From NCBI GenBank assembly GCA_963800395.1, contig CAWDBD010000014.1, positions 456,757-520,756 on the forward strand: 64,000 nt of DNA, in the 5' to 3' direction. Shown in pieces: positions 20,424 through 30,555 of this stretch. The notes below the pieces were generated by a model, which saw only the letters and a program-made list of their open reading frames with translations, ran no database searches and was not told the DNA's origin. Position 1 is the stretch's first letter, and the number at the start of each line of letters is the position of its first letter. Position numbers and translations under genes: made by a program. This DNA is from DASSBG01 sp963800395. GTDB taxonomy: Bacteria > Pseudomonadota > Gammaproteobacteria > Xanthomonadales > Rhodanobacteraceae.

Positions 20424-22123
20424 CTAATCGAATCCGTTCGCAAAAATCAGGTCTGATGAAGTCCCGAAAAGTTGCAACGGGCCGGTCGCATAGCGGTACT
20501 CGTGATTCAGCGAGTCGCTGATACTTGCATAGACGTTATACAACCCCGAGGGGATGCCCGTCGGCGTTGAATACGAACTGCGAGTTGATGTCAGAATGCA
20601 AGCCGCTGACAATTAGCCATTCATTGCCGTTGTTCGGTGTGGTATCGGGGTCCAGATACAGATCGATGGATGCGTTGTCGTCCGGGTCGCTGGCCTGCCA
20701 CTTGATGGTGACATTCGGATCCGCGCTGTCGAAGGGTGCCAGCCGGAGATCGTAGAAATGTTCCGTGACCGAGTACGGCAGTTCGGTCGGATCAAAGCGG
20801 AAGAATCCGATATTTCCCTGCCACACTGTATTCGGTACGTTTTGCCCTTCCAGGGGAATGTCATGCACATCCCCTATCACGTAGTCATGTGCGCCAGGGT
20901 AGACGATCATGTCTTCGCTTGGATACACATTGGATGGATTGCTGTTCAAGCCGAATATGATTCTGGCAATCGTGAAAACTTCCTGGTTGGAGCTCTGTAC
21001 GTGATCCAGCTTGAAGCTCAGCATTCGATACTTGTCGGTATCAATGGGTGTCGGGGTCGCCAACTGGAAGCCGGGATCATTCGATGTTGTCTCACCGGTC
21101 ACTGTCGCTGCTGGATCGTTGTACCGAATGTTCGCAAAATTGAGGATGTCAGACGTATCGGCGGGATCCATCGGTCCCCAGGGGTTCCCCAGTTCAACCG
21201 TCGCATAGTCATGAGCCGTGTCACCCGACCGATCAGGATTGGTGAAATTGAAGACAGGCGGATAATTGATGCTGACAACGCCACTGCTGGTCGCGTTGGT
21301 TCCGCCTGACGCGTGCAGTCGTATGTGGTATGGACCTGGCGCAAGCGTGGAAAGATCGACCAGGGCCTGGCCGTTTCCGATGGGTACGCCCGCGGCCAGC
21401 TTGAGCTGGGCGCCATCGGAGTCGACAGCAAAGATGTCGACCGACTGTCCCCCCAGACCTGATGATGTCCAGGTAACGAGTTTGTTGACAGGTTCGTCGG
21501 TAACCAGTCGAATCCAGTCGATGTCCGTTGTGACCCCCGACTGGGCCGGTGCATCAAATCGAATGCCGCGTACCTTGCTGAAGTCACTGCCATTGAAAAT
21601 GGTTGACAGCCATTTCATTCGGGAGGTCCCACACCAGGATAGTCCATTGGCCGTATTGAAGCGCTTTCAGGTTGGTCAGGGCGTAGCGACCGGTTCCGGT
21701 GCCGCCGGCATCCTCGAAGAGATAGAACGCAGCCCCCGGTGGTCCGCTGCTCGCCTGGAATCGCGCCTTGATCGCAAGATACCTGTACTTTGAGGTGTCG
21801 ACGGGATGCAACTGGCCACGGGTAATCTTGTAGGAATTCACGATACCGGGGTGCAGAGGCCAGACGTTCGGGTCGTTCGTGGTACTTGTCGCCGAGTACA
21901 CGCCCCCGGTAAAAGTCTCCCCGGAAACACCCAGACTCTGGGGCACAAAGATGTCATCGCCATCGTTCATGTCCCAGGGGTTGCCCAGCTCATTGACCGC
22001 ATAGTCGTTGCCGGCCGCAACACGGTCATTGATCCCATCGGGTTCGAGCACGGTCAGCGACTGAGCGTGCGCTGCAGATACTGTACTTAACAGCAGGAGT
22101 AAGGCTAGTAATGCCAGAGGCAT
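20424..22123 (-). CDS. Secreted two-repeat protein ending in IFANGFD (two frameshifts)
   Basis: A predicted secreted or surface protein of unknown function. The ATG at 22121-22123 opens a clear signal peptide (MPLALLALLLLLSTVSAAHA), with GGGGA upstream. The mature part has two related blocks. The first includes NDYAVNELGNPWDMNDGDDI and PVDTSKYRYLAIKARFQ; the second HDYATVELGNPWGPMDPADT and PIDTDKYRMLSFKLDHVQ. Each looks like a beta-sandwich carbohydrate-binding-type domain. The C-terminus DLIFANGFD matches a tail I recall from exported Rhodanobacteraceae proteins. Single-base breaks occur near 21607 (extra A before MKWLST) and near 20555; the repaired protein is about 566 residues. It may bind or process the glycan made by its neighbours. 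Confidence 0.72.
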
Positions 22124-22450
22124 GGGAAAATTCCCCAAGGTAGTCGTGATCAATCTAGCATCTATTCGTAGGGCATTTCCCGGGAAAGCGATGAACTGTG
22201 ACATGGTTCATCCGTCATAGTCGGGATTTGCACGCCGCAATGGGTAGGGACGCTGTATGGTGTGAATCCTGACCAATTCTCAACTGCGCCCAGCAGATAG
22301 TGTCGCTTTATCGCGACAACAAAAGCCGGCACAAAATGCCGGTTCCTCCAGGAAATTTGCCCAACTCTCGTAGCTTGAGCCTAATCCAGAAGTTTCTTGC
22401 GTAAAATGCGACGGGGTGCAGGCTCTGAAGAGCGATGACTCGGGAATCCT
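22124..22450. other. Divergent intergenic region with two hairpins
   Basis: No gene. It separates two divergently transcribed genes and should hold both promoters. Two adjacent hairpins are visible: TGTCGC-tttatc-GCGACA at 22301-22318 and AGCCGGCA-caaaa-TGCCGGTT at 22324-22344. Read on the minus strand, the second is followed by TTTT and resembles a terminator, although no minus-strand gene is positioned to use it. Confidence 0.5.
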
Positions 22451-24514
22451 ATGAATTTGAACACAGGCTCGAACTCGGCATTGGTACGGCGTTGGCTGAT
22501 TCTGGCTATGTTGCTGGCCCTTGCCCTTTTGATCGTCATCGGTAACTTGTGGCAGGGACGACATAGACGACACCTGAAGTTGACCCTGCAGGTCTCCAAG
22601 CCCAGTGTGGCGCAACTGTTTTATGCCACAAATGGCGGCTTCAGCGAGAATCAGTCGATCCGCAAGAAGTTGCACCTTGGCAGCAATACCCTGGATTTCA
22701 GGTTGCCGTACGCGCGGTTGACGGCGATTCGACTCGACCCGAGTGTCAACGACAGCCCCACCCTGATTCGCAATGTGGTGGTATCGACCGCCTCCGGTAA
22801 GACAATGGCAGTTCAATTGTCGAGTTTTAGCGAAGGGGCGAACGTCAGCATCCACACTTCTGCAGGCGGATTACGCGTCGTTCCTTCGGCGGGAACCCAC
22901 GATCCGCAGATTCTTCTTTCGGTACCCAAGGAACTCGGGCAAGCGCAGTGGCTCGCGGGTTTCTGGAGCCTGATTCTGGGCGGGAGTATGGGGTTGCTTT
23001 TTGTACTCGGTTGCATTGTGCTTGCGCTTCAATGCCGCACGCGAACGTCATGGTTGGTACCGGGATGGCACATCGTTGGCGGCCTGGTGATGTGGCTGGC
23101 GCTCTTCGCCCCGGTGACACGTTCGGTCAGTCCCGATGAATACTCACATCGGCAGGCGTATGTATACTACCTGCATCACGCTACGCCCCCGCCGTGGATG
23201 ATTCCGCAGTGGTACCTTCTTTTCGGTATGGGGATATTCGTATTTGATGGAGTGGGACGTTGTCTATTGGGTCGCGGCAACGGTCACTGGACCTTTTGCC
23301 GCACATGACTGGCGATCCTTTGTATGCCGCTCGCGCTTTCAACGTGGCGCTCTGGCTTGGATTGTTGCTGCGTTAGCGATGTGGTGCGTGGCATATGGCC
23401 GTGGGTACTGGCGATACTCTTGTTGACGCCGCAGGCTTGGTACGTGTTTGGCTACTTCAATGGCGACGCGTTCCCGCTCACTGTTTCGCTGCTATGCGCT
23501 GGCATGATCTGTCGGCCCAACGGCGCAATAGGCCGGTTCTTGCAGGGTGACAAACCTGGACTCCCGGTGCTGCTCTTCTGCGTTCTGTTTGGAATCCTGA
23601 TGGTCTCCAAACGCAATTTCATTCCCATGCTGCCAGGGCTGGTTCTATGGTTGACAGCGCTGCATTTGCGTGCGCGGACCTGGAAACTGGTTGCGTTGTT
23701 GTGCGGCTTGGCTATGCTCGGTGCATCAGTGCAGCTCAGTGCGGTACCCGCAGTCACCTCGTGGTATGGACAATACTTGGGTGTTCTTTTTGGCCTGCTG
23801 CTAATCCTGACCGGAGCGGTCGGGATAGCCGGGTCGGTGTGGCGGGACGCGAAGTTGCGCAAGGTGCTTGTTCGACTCGTCTGCCTCGTCGGTGTTGCGG
23901 TGCTGGTCGCGGCGCCACGAATAGGTTGGGATTTTGTGATCAACGGCGGACCGGCGAGCAAGGCGCACAAGGAGCAGGTCGTTGCCCAAAACCATGCAGG
24001 CAAAGGCTTTCGCCCGTCCGACGTTGAGGCCAATACCGGCCGGACATCGGTTGCGATGGCCAGCCGAGGTGTGCCGCTTCGAGGCATTCTTGCCGGTCGT
24101 TACAATTGGGAAAAGAGTAGTGCCAGAAGTGCGTTGGGCGTTTATGGTTACATGAACATTGTTGCGCCCAAATGGACATATCTTGCTTTGGGATCGATCT
24201 TTCTGATGGTGCTCGTATTGTCGCTGCGCGCGACCATTCGGGAAGCGCCTGAGAGTAAATATGGTTTGTGGGCGGTTGTTTTGGGTTGCGCCGCGCTGGT
24301 CTGCCTGGCATCTTTGCTGCACAGTTGGGTCACCGCATTTCAGGCCCAAGGTCGCTATCTACTGCCAATACTGCCGATGTTGGCGCTGCTGTTGGCATAC
24401 GCGCCGGATCGTCTTCCAACTAGAACCATCAGCGCACTTTTGCTGGCCGCCTTGTTAGTTGGTATCTACTCAATGGCTTTTGTTGCGTTACCGGCCCTGA
24501 GCGCGCCGACCTAA
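22451..24514 (+). pseudogene. DUF2142-type polytopic membrane protein (several frame breaks)
   Basis: A predicted inner-membrane protein with about ten helices, DUF2142-like, a group often found in polysaccharide loci. The N-terminus has one helix (LILAMLLALALLIVIGNLW), a periplasmic beta-rich segment to ~residue 160, then the hallmark loop VTRSVSPDEYSHRQAYVYYL and later YGYSYLMEWDVVYWVAA. Between about 23190 and 23390 the conserved reading jumps frame at least four times. From 23390 on it is open to LPALSAPT at the end. The many breaks in 200 bases could be a poorly read stretch or real decay. A role as a lipid-linked-sugar glycosyltransferase or chain modifier is possible but unproven. Confidence 0.65.
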
Positions 24515-24615
24515 GCTTGGCATCAGTGCGCAAAACAAGACGTGAGGATCTGCTTTATGCAGGACCACCGACTGTTTGCTTGGTGATTTGTCTTGGCTGT
24601 GGAAAACGTTTGGGT

Positions 24616-24975
24616 TCATCGCGTACAGAGATACAGGCCTACAGCGATGAAGCCGATGCCAAGCCATTGCATCATCCCGATGTGCTCGCGCAGAATCCAG
24701 CCCGCCAGGAGGATGGCAAGTACGTATTGCAGCGACAGAGCTATCTGTGCGCTATGCAACTCAAAGCGGCGCAAGGCAATGGAATACGCGATCAGGCCAA
24801 ACCCGAAGCACGCGATTCCAGCGATGGTTTGCCAGTTGAAGATGCCAAGAAACGCCGCGCGCTGATGTGTTGCGTCTGACCCGAGCTTGAGAAAAATATT
24901 GCCGGTGGCGTTAAGCATGACGACTGCGCCAAGGGCGAGGATGCTGAGAGTGCGTGGCGAGATGGTCGATTCCAT
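24616..24975 (-). CDS. EamA/SMR-type small membrane transporter (possible lipid-linked sugar flippase)
   Basis: A 119-residue, four-helix membrane protein of the drug/metabolite transporter superfamily. It reads LGAVVMLNATGNIFLKLGSD, then ALRRFELHSAQIALSLQYVL and LREHIGMMQWLGIGFIAVGLYL, the half-size EamA pattern seen in ArnE/ArnF, which flip undecaprenyl-phospho-aminoarabinose. In a glycan locus with a polyprenyl-phosphate glycosyltransferase and a UbiA-type enzyme, flipping of a polyprenyl-phospho-sugar is the most attractive role, but this is inference. The ATG at 24973-24975 gives the family-like length. The gene runs towards the DUF2142 gene. Confidence 0.75.
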   Translation of the reverse strand: MESTISPRTLSILALGAVVMLNATGNIFLKLGSDATHQRAAFLGIFNWQTIAGIACFGFGLIAYSIALRRFELHSAQIALSLQYVLAILLAGWILREHIGMMQWLGIGFIAVGLYLCTR

Positions 24976-25141
24976 GTAGGGTGGCCTATGGATGTTGCGC
25001 GAATAGGTTTGTATCGGCTCTGGTATTGCGGTCGGGCGGAGCATAGAGCAGGGCTTGATTTTTTGACACGCTCCAAGTTCCCAGATCCGCCAGTAGGGTA
25101 TAGTCTACCGTCGTGTTGCGCCTCCTGTGGCATTTTGATCT

Positions 25142-25921
25142 ATGGAACAATCCACTTACGCCGTAGAATCCCGCGTGGAAGCGAGCCATTGGTGGTTCAC
25201 TGAACGACGCCGTTTATTCAGTCGGCTTATCGCTGGGCTCCACTTGCCGGCTAATGGACCTATCCTGGACATTGGTACCAGCACTGGTACCAATCTGCGC
25301 ATGCTTCGTGACCTGGGGTTTTCCCGTGTTGAAGGTGTCGATACGAGCACTGAGTCGGTTCGCTGGTGTGAAAGCAAAGGGCTTGGGCATGTAACTTTGG
25401 GTGATGTATGTAACCTCCCGTTCGAGGATGCGTCCTTTGAAATGGTTCTGGCAACAGACATCATCGAACATGTGGATGATGATGCGACCGCGATTAGAGA
25501 AATCAGGCGCGTGCTTAAGCCTGGGGGGTTCGTACTTGTCACCGTGCCTGCGTTCATGTCGCTATGGGGATTGCAGGATGACGTGTCGCATCACAAACGT
25601 CGCTATTTAGCGGAACAGGTGCTTTCCCGTGTAACGGGTGCTGGGTTGGTTGTTCTGCAAAGCTTTTACTTTAATTATTTGTTATTTGTACCCATTTGGC
25701 TCGGCCGCAAGATTATTCGGCTATTTGGAGTGAAGTTGAAGAGTGAGGCCGAAGTCAATACGTCGTGGCTCAACGGCATCATGAAGCTGATCTTTCGATT
25801 GGATGTCGCAACTGCACCTTTCTTGAAGCCGTCATTTGGAGTCTCGTATCTGGTTGTGGCGAGACCACGCGACTCAACTGAGGATTCCAATGCGCCCGAT
25901 CAATCGCCTGTGTCCGAGTAG
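25142..25921 (+). CDS. Class I SAM-dependent methyltransferase
   Basis: A 259-residue methyltransferase of the Methyltransf_11 type. The SAM-binding motif I is PILDIGTSTGTNLRMLRDLG, followed by acidic VEGVDTSTESV, the motif LGDVCNLPFEDASFEMVLATDIIEHVDDD, and the post-motif KPGGFVLVTVPAFMSLWG. The sequence after ~residue 160 includes a hydrophobic stretch (FYFNYLLFVPIWLGRKIIRL) that may contact membrane. Family members in polysaccharide loci methylate sugars or lipid-linked intermediates; the substrate here is unknown. AT-richer than the core genes. It converges with another methyltransferase 24 bases away. Confidence 0.85.
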   Translation: MEQSTYAVESRVEASHWWFTERRRLFSRLIAGLHLPANGPILDIGTSTGTNLRMLRDLGFSRVEGVDTSTESVRWCESKGLGHVTLGDVCNLPFEDASFEMVLATDIIEHVDDDATAIREIRRVLKPGGFVLVTVPAFMSLWGLQDDVSHHKRRYLAEQVLSRVTGAGLVVLQSFYFNYLLFVPIWLGRKIIRLFGVKLKSEAEVNTSWLNGIMKLIFRLDVATAPFLKPSFGVSYLVVARPRDSTEDSNAPDQSPVSE

Positions 25922-25945
25922 TGGTGAGCGCCGCTATAAGGCACT

Positions 25946-26791
25946 TTAATAGTTTGAATTGGTAGCGTTATGTACTTTGCCACCAAATTTCCACGAGTTG
26001 CCATTGCGAAAGATAATATAGGTTGATGTTGGGTCAACGGTCGCAGCATCGGTCAGCCATCGCTCGACCTGCTCTCGTCGCAGGTAGACAGTTTGCGGCG
26101 TAACCAGTTGATCGAATGCCACGTGGCGAAAGAAACCGAATTCACGTGGAGCGATCCAAAGGCAGTAGTCACGTAGTGGCGCGCCTTTCAGCGCCTGTGA
26201 GTTGCGACTGGTAATGCTGCGGAGCGCTTTGGCGTATAAGTAGAATGGCACGGCGAGCGGTGTGGCAAGCACGTACTTTGTGAACCACCATGGCAAATGT
26301 GATGCGAGTCGCCGAATTGGGTCAACCAGTGCCACAACAAGGCCATTGCCTTCACGCGCATATACCCAGCAATGGAAATGCCCACCTGGGCGAACGTTGT
26401 TGATGACGGACCGGAAACCTGTCTCTGGTTCTTGAAGGTGGTGCAGAACGCCAATACAGTACACAACGTCGTAGCCTTCGGATTCGAACGTTGTCAGGTC
26501 AGCCTTGATGACCTTTGGGGAATCGAAGCCCGCTCGCCGCAAGTTGGCTTGCGCGGTATCGGCCGAGGACCCTAGATCCACGCCGGTCAATTTGCCTGGT
26601 TGCCATGTGGCCGTGTGCACCAAAAGGCTGCCATTGCCGCATCCAAGTTCAAGCACGCTGTTTCCCTGGAAGTCGGCTTTGCCCAAGGGTGCCATCCAGT
26701 CCTCGAATTGTTCTTGCGTATACACCGACCCCGCGGGAAGGTTATTCCATGAGTTGGCGAAAGCGTCAGCCGTTCGCTGATCCTTGCTCAT
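25946..26791 (-). CDS. Class I SAM-dependent methyltransferase (glycan locus)
   Basis: A 281-residue methyltransferase. Motif I is SVLELGCGNGSLLVHTA, then LTGVDLGSSADTAQANLR, and GYDVVYCIGVLHHLQEPETGF before the VRPGGHFHCWVYAREGN strand, as in methyltransferases acting on small or lipid substrates. The ATG at 26789-26791 overlaps the asnB stop by four bases (ATGA), so the two are translationally coupled and likely belong to one pathway with the polyprenyl-phosphate glycosyltransferase upstream. The substrate is unknown. Confidence 0.85.
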   Translation of the reverse strand: MSKDQRTADAFANSWNNLPAGSVYTQEQFEDWMAPLGKADFQGNSVLELGCGNGSLLVHTATWQPGKLTGVDLGSSADTAQANLRRAGFDSPKVIKADLTTFESEGYDVVYCIGVLHHLQEPETGFRSVINNVRPGGHFHCWVYAREGNGLVVALVDPIRRLASHLPWWFTKYVLATPLAVPFYLYAKALRSITSRNSQALKGAPLRDYCLWIAPREFGFFRHVAFDQLVTPQTVYLRREQVERWLTDAATVDPTSTYIIFRNGNSWKFGGKVHNATNSNY

Positions 26792-28692
26792 GAGGCGACA
26801 GTCTCCGTGTGGGGTCTGATTGCGGAATGGGCAGGTGCATCTGAGGGCAACGTCGAGTTGGCGAGGGCCATTTCGGCCCACAAGTACAGACGGTTGTCCG
26901 CACTATGGCGGTGCTGTTCGCTTAGCCGTTGCTGCCAGAAGGGGGCACGAATTCCGGTTACCGTGCTGGGTTTGCCGATCTTGCCGTCGGCGAACCATTG
27001 CCCAACTGGCAGAGCAAAGCCTTGCTTGCTGCGTTTGAGAATTTCCATTGGCAGCAGGGGTTCTGCTATCCGTTTCAAAAGATGTTTCGTTTTGCTTCCA
27101 CGGAGTTTGCAATCTACAGGCAGGCGACGCGCAAAATCGACCAGGTCGCGGTCGAGAAAGGGTGAGCGGACCTCCAGAGAATTCAGCATGCTGGCGCGGT
27201 CGACCTTGACCAGGATGTCATCCTGAAGGTAAAGGCGTATATAGAACGCGATTGCTCGTTCCACCGGGTCATTCGACCTGCAGTGGTCCCAGGTTTCGAT
27301 GGCTTCGCTGAACACGTCTTCCAGATCCACCGGCTCGCCAAAAATCTCATCCAGTTCCGATGGAGCGAGTGGCGCCATCCATACTGGCAGACGCAAATGT
27401 GCTGCGTGATTGAGACCGCGCAGCATTCGTTTGAGCCGAAAATCGAAACTCATGTAGCGGTGGGAGACGGGGATTCTCGCCGCAAGCATTGAAATGCCGC
27501 GATGGATCGGGCGCGGCACCAGGCTTTCGTACCAGCGTGCATAGCGCATGGCCTTGAAAGGGTCGTAACCGGCGAACAGCTCATCGGCGCCATCGCCACC
27601 GAGCGCAACCGTGACTTGTTTGCGGGCGTGTTGGCACAAAAGGTAAGTAGGCAGTACTGATGAGTCGGCAATGGGTTCGTCCCATTGGGCGGCCACTTGT
27701 GGAAGAACGTCGAGTGCACTCTGTACCGACAGTTTTTCGATCTGGTGATCTGCCTGAATGTGCTCCGCGACCATGCGTGCGTAACGCGTCTCGTCAAACG
27801 TCGCTTCGTCGAAGCCAATGGAAAACGCTTTCAAGAGCTTGTTGCCCGAGTGTCGCGCGGCCAAGGCGGCAACCAGCGATGAATCAATGCCGCCCGACAG
27901 AAAGCAGCCAACCGGCACATCGGCCACAAGTCGCCGCGCGACGGCAGATTCCAGAAGGGAAGTCAGCTCTTCCGTCCAGCGTGCTTCGGCATTCGCGTGG
28001 TGCGTTTCGAAAGGTTCGGGTTCGTAACGCCAGAACCGTTCAATCTGCACACTTGAATCCTTCAAGTCGAGCATCATGGAGTGCCCTGCGGGCAGTTTGT
28101 TAACGCCTTCGAAGAAGGTCAGCGGTGCCGGCACATAACCATAGCCGAAGTACTTCTGTAGTGCTCGCTTGGAAAGCGTAGTCGGCACTTCGGGATGCTC
28201 GCTTAAAGCGGTAAGTTCAGACGCAAATACAAAGGTGCCTTTCGCCAGATGCCAGAATAGTGGTTTTTTGCCGAAGTGGTCCCGCGAGAAGAACACGCAG
28301 TGGTGTTCGCGATCATGGATGGCGAACGCCCACATGCCGTTGAGGTGATTTGGAAGATCCGTACCCCAGTGGCGGTAACCGTGCAGCAGGACTTCCGTGT
28401 CGGAGTGGTCGGTATGGAACTGCGCGCCTGCTCCCTCCAATTCCTTGCGCAATTCGCGAAAATTATAGATCTCGCCATTGAACACCACGGTGAGCCGCTT
28501 GTCGGCGCTGGTCATGGGTTGGTGACCGTCGGCAATATCCAGGATGGCGAGACGGCGAAAGCCAAAGAATGCGCGTCGCTCGACATCTACGTCGTACCCT
28601 GCCTCATCCGGGCCGCGGTGCACCAGTTGCTGCGTCATCCTTTGCAGTATGTCGCGGTCACCCGCACCAAAGAAACCGGCGATACCACACAT
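26788..28692 (-). CDS. asnB: Asparagine synthase (glutamine-hydrolysing) AsnB-like
   Basis: A two-domain amidotransferase of 634 residues. The N-terminal glutaminase begins with the required MCGIAGFFG, so Cys2 is the nucleophile once Met is removed; this fixes the start at 28690-28692 rather than an upstream in-frame codon. It continues with QLVHRGPDEAG and VVFNGEIYNFRELR. The synthetase domain has the PP-loop VGCFLSGGIDSSLVAALA and LGGDGADELFAGYDPF. Genes of this type in glycan loci often amidate a sugar carboxylate instead of aspartate. It starts one base after the GT2 gene and overlaps the methyltransferase by four, forming a tight operon. Confidence 0.9.
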   Translation of the reverse strand: MCGIAGFFGAGDRDILQRMTQQLVHRGPDEAGYDVDVERRAFFGFRRLAILDIADGHQPMTSADKRLTVVFNGEIYNFRELRKELEGAGAQFHTDHSDTEVLLHGYRHWGTDLPNHLNGMWAFAIHDREHHCVFFSRDHFGKKPLFWHLAKGTFVFASELTALSEHPEVPTTLSKRALQKYFGYGYVPAPLTFFEGVNKLPAGHSMMLDLKDSSVQIERFWRYEPEPFETHHANAEARWTEELTSLLESAVARRLVADVPVGCFLSGGIDSSLVAALAARHSGNKLLKAFSIGFDEATFDETRYARMVAEHIQADHQIEKLSVQSALDVLPQVAAQWDEPIADSSVLPTYLLCQHARKQVTVALGGDGADELFAGYDPFKAMRYARWYESLVPRPIHRGISMLAARIPVSHRYMSFDFRLKRMLRGLNHAAHLRLPVWMAPLAPSELDEIFGEPVDLEDVFSEAIETWDHCRSNDPVERAIAFYIRLYLQDDILVKVDRASMLNSLEVRSPFLDRDLVDFARRLPVDCKLRGSKTKHLLKRIAEPLLPMEILKRSKQGFALPVGQWFADGKIGKPSTVTGIRAPFWQQRLSEQHRHSADNRLYLWAEMALANSTLPSDAPAHSAIRPHTETVAS

Positions 28693-28693
28693 T

Positions 28694-29683
28694 TCAGTCG
28701 ATACCCGCAGCGTTGGCCGAACGTACAACACGGGCGACGCGATAGACAGGCTTGGATTGCGACTCGTGGTAGGTGCGATTGAGCATTTCTGCCAGCAGAC
28801 CCATGAGGATGCTGAGTACTCCGGTTACGGCGAGGAACACGGTCAAAAGCGGCAAGGGTGTCTGGATAAATGAAGTATGGGCGAACAGTTTGAGCCCTAC
28901 GGACCACATTCCCGCCAGACCACTGCACGCAATGCTGAATAGACCAAAGCCGCCGAATAGATAAATGGGCTTGCTGGCGTACTGATAGAGAAATTTCACG
29001 ACAAGCAAATCAAGGATGACCTTGACAATGCGCTCCAGGCCATACTTGGATTCCCCATGCAGACGTGGGTGGTGGGTGACTTCGATTTCGGCGACACGAC
29101 CGCCATTCCATGTGGCGTAGATGGGCACGAAACGGTGCATCTCGCCATACAGTTTCACCCCGTCGAGAGTCTCCCGACGATAGGCCTTCAATGAGCAACC
29201 ATAGTCATGCAGCTGAACACCGGAGACACTCGAGATGATGCGGTTGGCAATCCGGCTGGGCAAGTTGCGCCGTAGTTCGTTGTCTTGACGGTTCTTGCGC
29301 CAACCGGAAACGACATCGAAGCCTTCGTCCAGTTTGGCAAGCAGACGGCCAATGTCGGCCGGATCATTTTGCAAGTCTCCGTCCATCGGAACAATGATTT
29401 CCCCGCGGGCAGCGTCCAAACCAGCCATGAACGCTGCAGTCTGGCCGAAGTTGCGTGCCAGATGTACCACGGTAATTCGTGCATCATTGTGGGCAATCTT
29501 GTCCAGCGCCTCCATGGTGCCGTCAGTACTACCATCATTGACGAGCACCAGTTCCCAGGTGTGCCCAAGCTCATCCAGCGCTTCACGAACTTTTTTCCAA
29601 AGCGGATCAATGTTGGCCGCTTCATTGTAGATAGGTATCGTGACCGATATGTGCGGTCGCGTTCCCTTGACTTCCGTTTCCAT
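28694..29683 (-). CDS. Polyprenyl-phosphate glycosyltransferase (GT2, DPMS/GtrB type)
   Basis: This GT2 enzyme should transfer a sugar from a nucleotide donor to undecaprenyl phosphate, giving a lipid-linked single sugar used at the outer face of the membrane. The GT-A part shows VTIPIYNEAANIDPLWKKV, LVLVNDGSTDGTMEALD, the metal site VPMDGDLQNDP, and the QXXRW-like VSGWRKNRQDNELRR. Two membrane helices follow at the C-terminus (PIYLFGGFGLFSIACSGLAG, LLTVFLAVTGVLSILMGLLA), as in GtrB/ArnC. AAGGAGAC before the ATG at 29681-29683 sets the start (329 residues). It is first in the operon with asnB and a methyltransferase. Confidence 0.9.
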   Translation of the reverse strand: METEVKGTRPHISVTIPIYNEAANIDPLWKKVREALDELGHTWELVLVNDGSTDGTMEALDKIAHNDARITVVHLARNFGQTAAFMAGLDAARGEIIVPMDGDLQNDPADIGRLLAKLDEGFDVVSGWRKNRQDNELRRNLPSRIANRIISSVSGVQLHDYGCSLKAYRRETLDGVKLYGEMHRFVPIYATWNGGRVAEIEVTHHPRLHGESKYGLERIVKVILDLLVVKFLYQYASKPIYLFGGFGLFSIACSGLAGMWSVGLKLFAHTSFIQTPLPLLTVFLAVTGVLSILMGLLAEMLNRTYHESQSKPVYRVARVVRSANAAGID

Positions 29684-29817
29684 CGGGCTGTCTCCTTGGC
29701 TGCGGCAATGGGTTGCGGGCATGTTCGAGTCACCATGGTAAAAGCGCAATGTCTGTCAGGATAAGGTTGCGCAATGGAGTCAGAACCGGCTGCATGCTAC
29801 GTCATGGCGAACAGGTG

Positions 29818-30555
29818 TCAGAACTTCATGTGTTTCCAGACGGGTTCGGGTATATGTCGCATGGCAAACATCATCGGCCGCCAGAACCAGGGCAGGTAGA
29901 CTACACTGCGACGCCGTTCAATTGCGTGAACTATGCCTCTTGCCACGCGTTCGGGTTGCACGAAAAGTCGCGACTTGGGCAGCTCGCTGGTCATGGGCGT
30001 ATCAACCCAGCCGGGCTTGATGGTGAGCACGTTGACGCCGTATTTGTGCATGCGCTGGCGCTGTCCCGAGGCGTAGGCGTCGATGGCTGACTTGGCCGAG
30101 CCGTAGAGCAGGTTGGCTGCGCGGCCGCGATCGCCTGCAACCGAGGAAATCACCGCCAGGGTTCCGTGACGCTGGGCCTTGAATCGTTCTGCCAACTGCG
30201 CCATCAGGGCGAGTGTGGCCGTGGCGTTGAGCGTGAACTGTTTGCGCAGAAGGTCGATGTCTGTGCGTGCTTCGTACTCATGCTCGCCCGATCCGTGGGC
30301 GATGAGGACAATATCGAAGGTTTCAAATGCCTTCCAGGCAGCTTCAAGACGAGCTTGCTGCTGGTCGAAATCGGTGACGTCGAGGCCGGCATGCTCGACT
30401 CTGGCGGCGCCGCGAGTGGCCAGGTCCTGGGCGATCTGCTGCAGGTGCTCGATGTTTCTCGCCAGCAGGTACAGGGCATCGCCTTTTTCGGCGTACAGGC
30501 GTGCGGTGGCCTCGGCGATGGCGGATGTGGCCGCGATAATGAGTATGCGTTGCAT
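29818..30555 (-). CDS. Short-chain dehydrogenase, DprE2-like (polyprenylphosphoryl-2-keto-ribose reductase candidate)
   Basis: An NAD(P)-dependent SDR of 245 residues. The nucleotide-binding start is RILIIAATSAIAEATARLYA, an unusual GxxxGxG-like loop with Ala-Ala-Thr-Ser seen in DprE2-type enzymes. The catalytic set is SSVAGDRG with YGSAKSA (Tyr-x-x-x-Lys), followed by VLTIKPGWVDTPMT. DprE2 reduces the 2-keto intermediate to polyprenylphospho-arabinose after DprE1 oxidation. It shares one base with the stop of the HAD-UbiA gene upstream, which supports a common pathway. No DprE1-type FAD oxidase is present in the window, so the assignment stays tentative. Confidence 0.75.
   Translation of the reverse strand: MQRILIIAATSAIAEATARLYAEKGDALYLLARNIEHLQQIAQDLATRGAARVEHAGLDVTDFDQQQARLEAAWKAFETFDIVLIAHGSGEHEYEARTDIDLLRKQFTLNATATLALMAQLAERFKAQRHGTLAVISSVAGDRGRAANLLYGSAKSAIDAYASGQRQRMHKYGVNVLTIKPGWVDTPMTSELPKSRLFVQPERVARGIVHAIERRRSVVYLPWFWRPMMFAMRHIPEPVWKHMKF

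Noticed and set aside
22301..22344. Minus-strand terminator or small RNA from two hairpins
   Set aside because: No minus-strand gene is placed to end here and no promoter for a small RNA could be identified; kept only as a note on the intergenic region.
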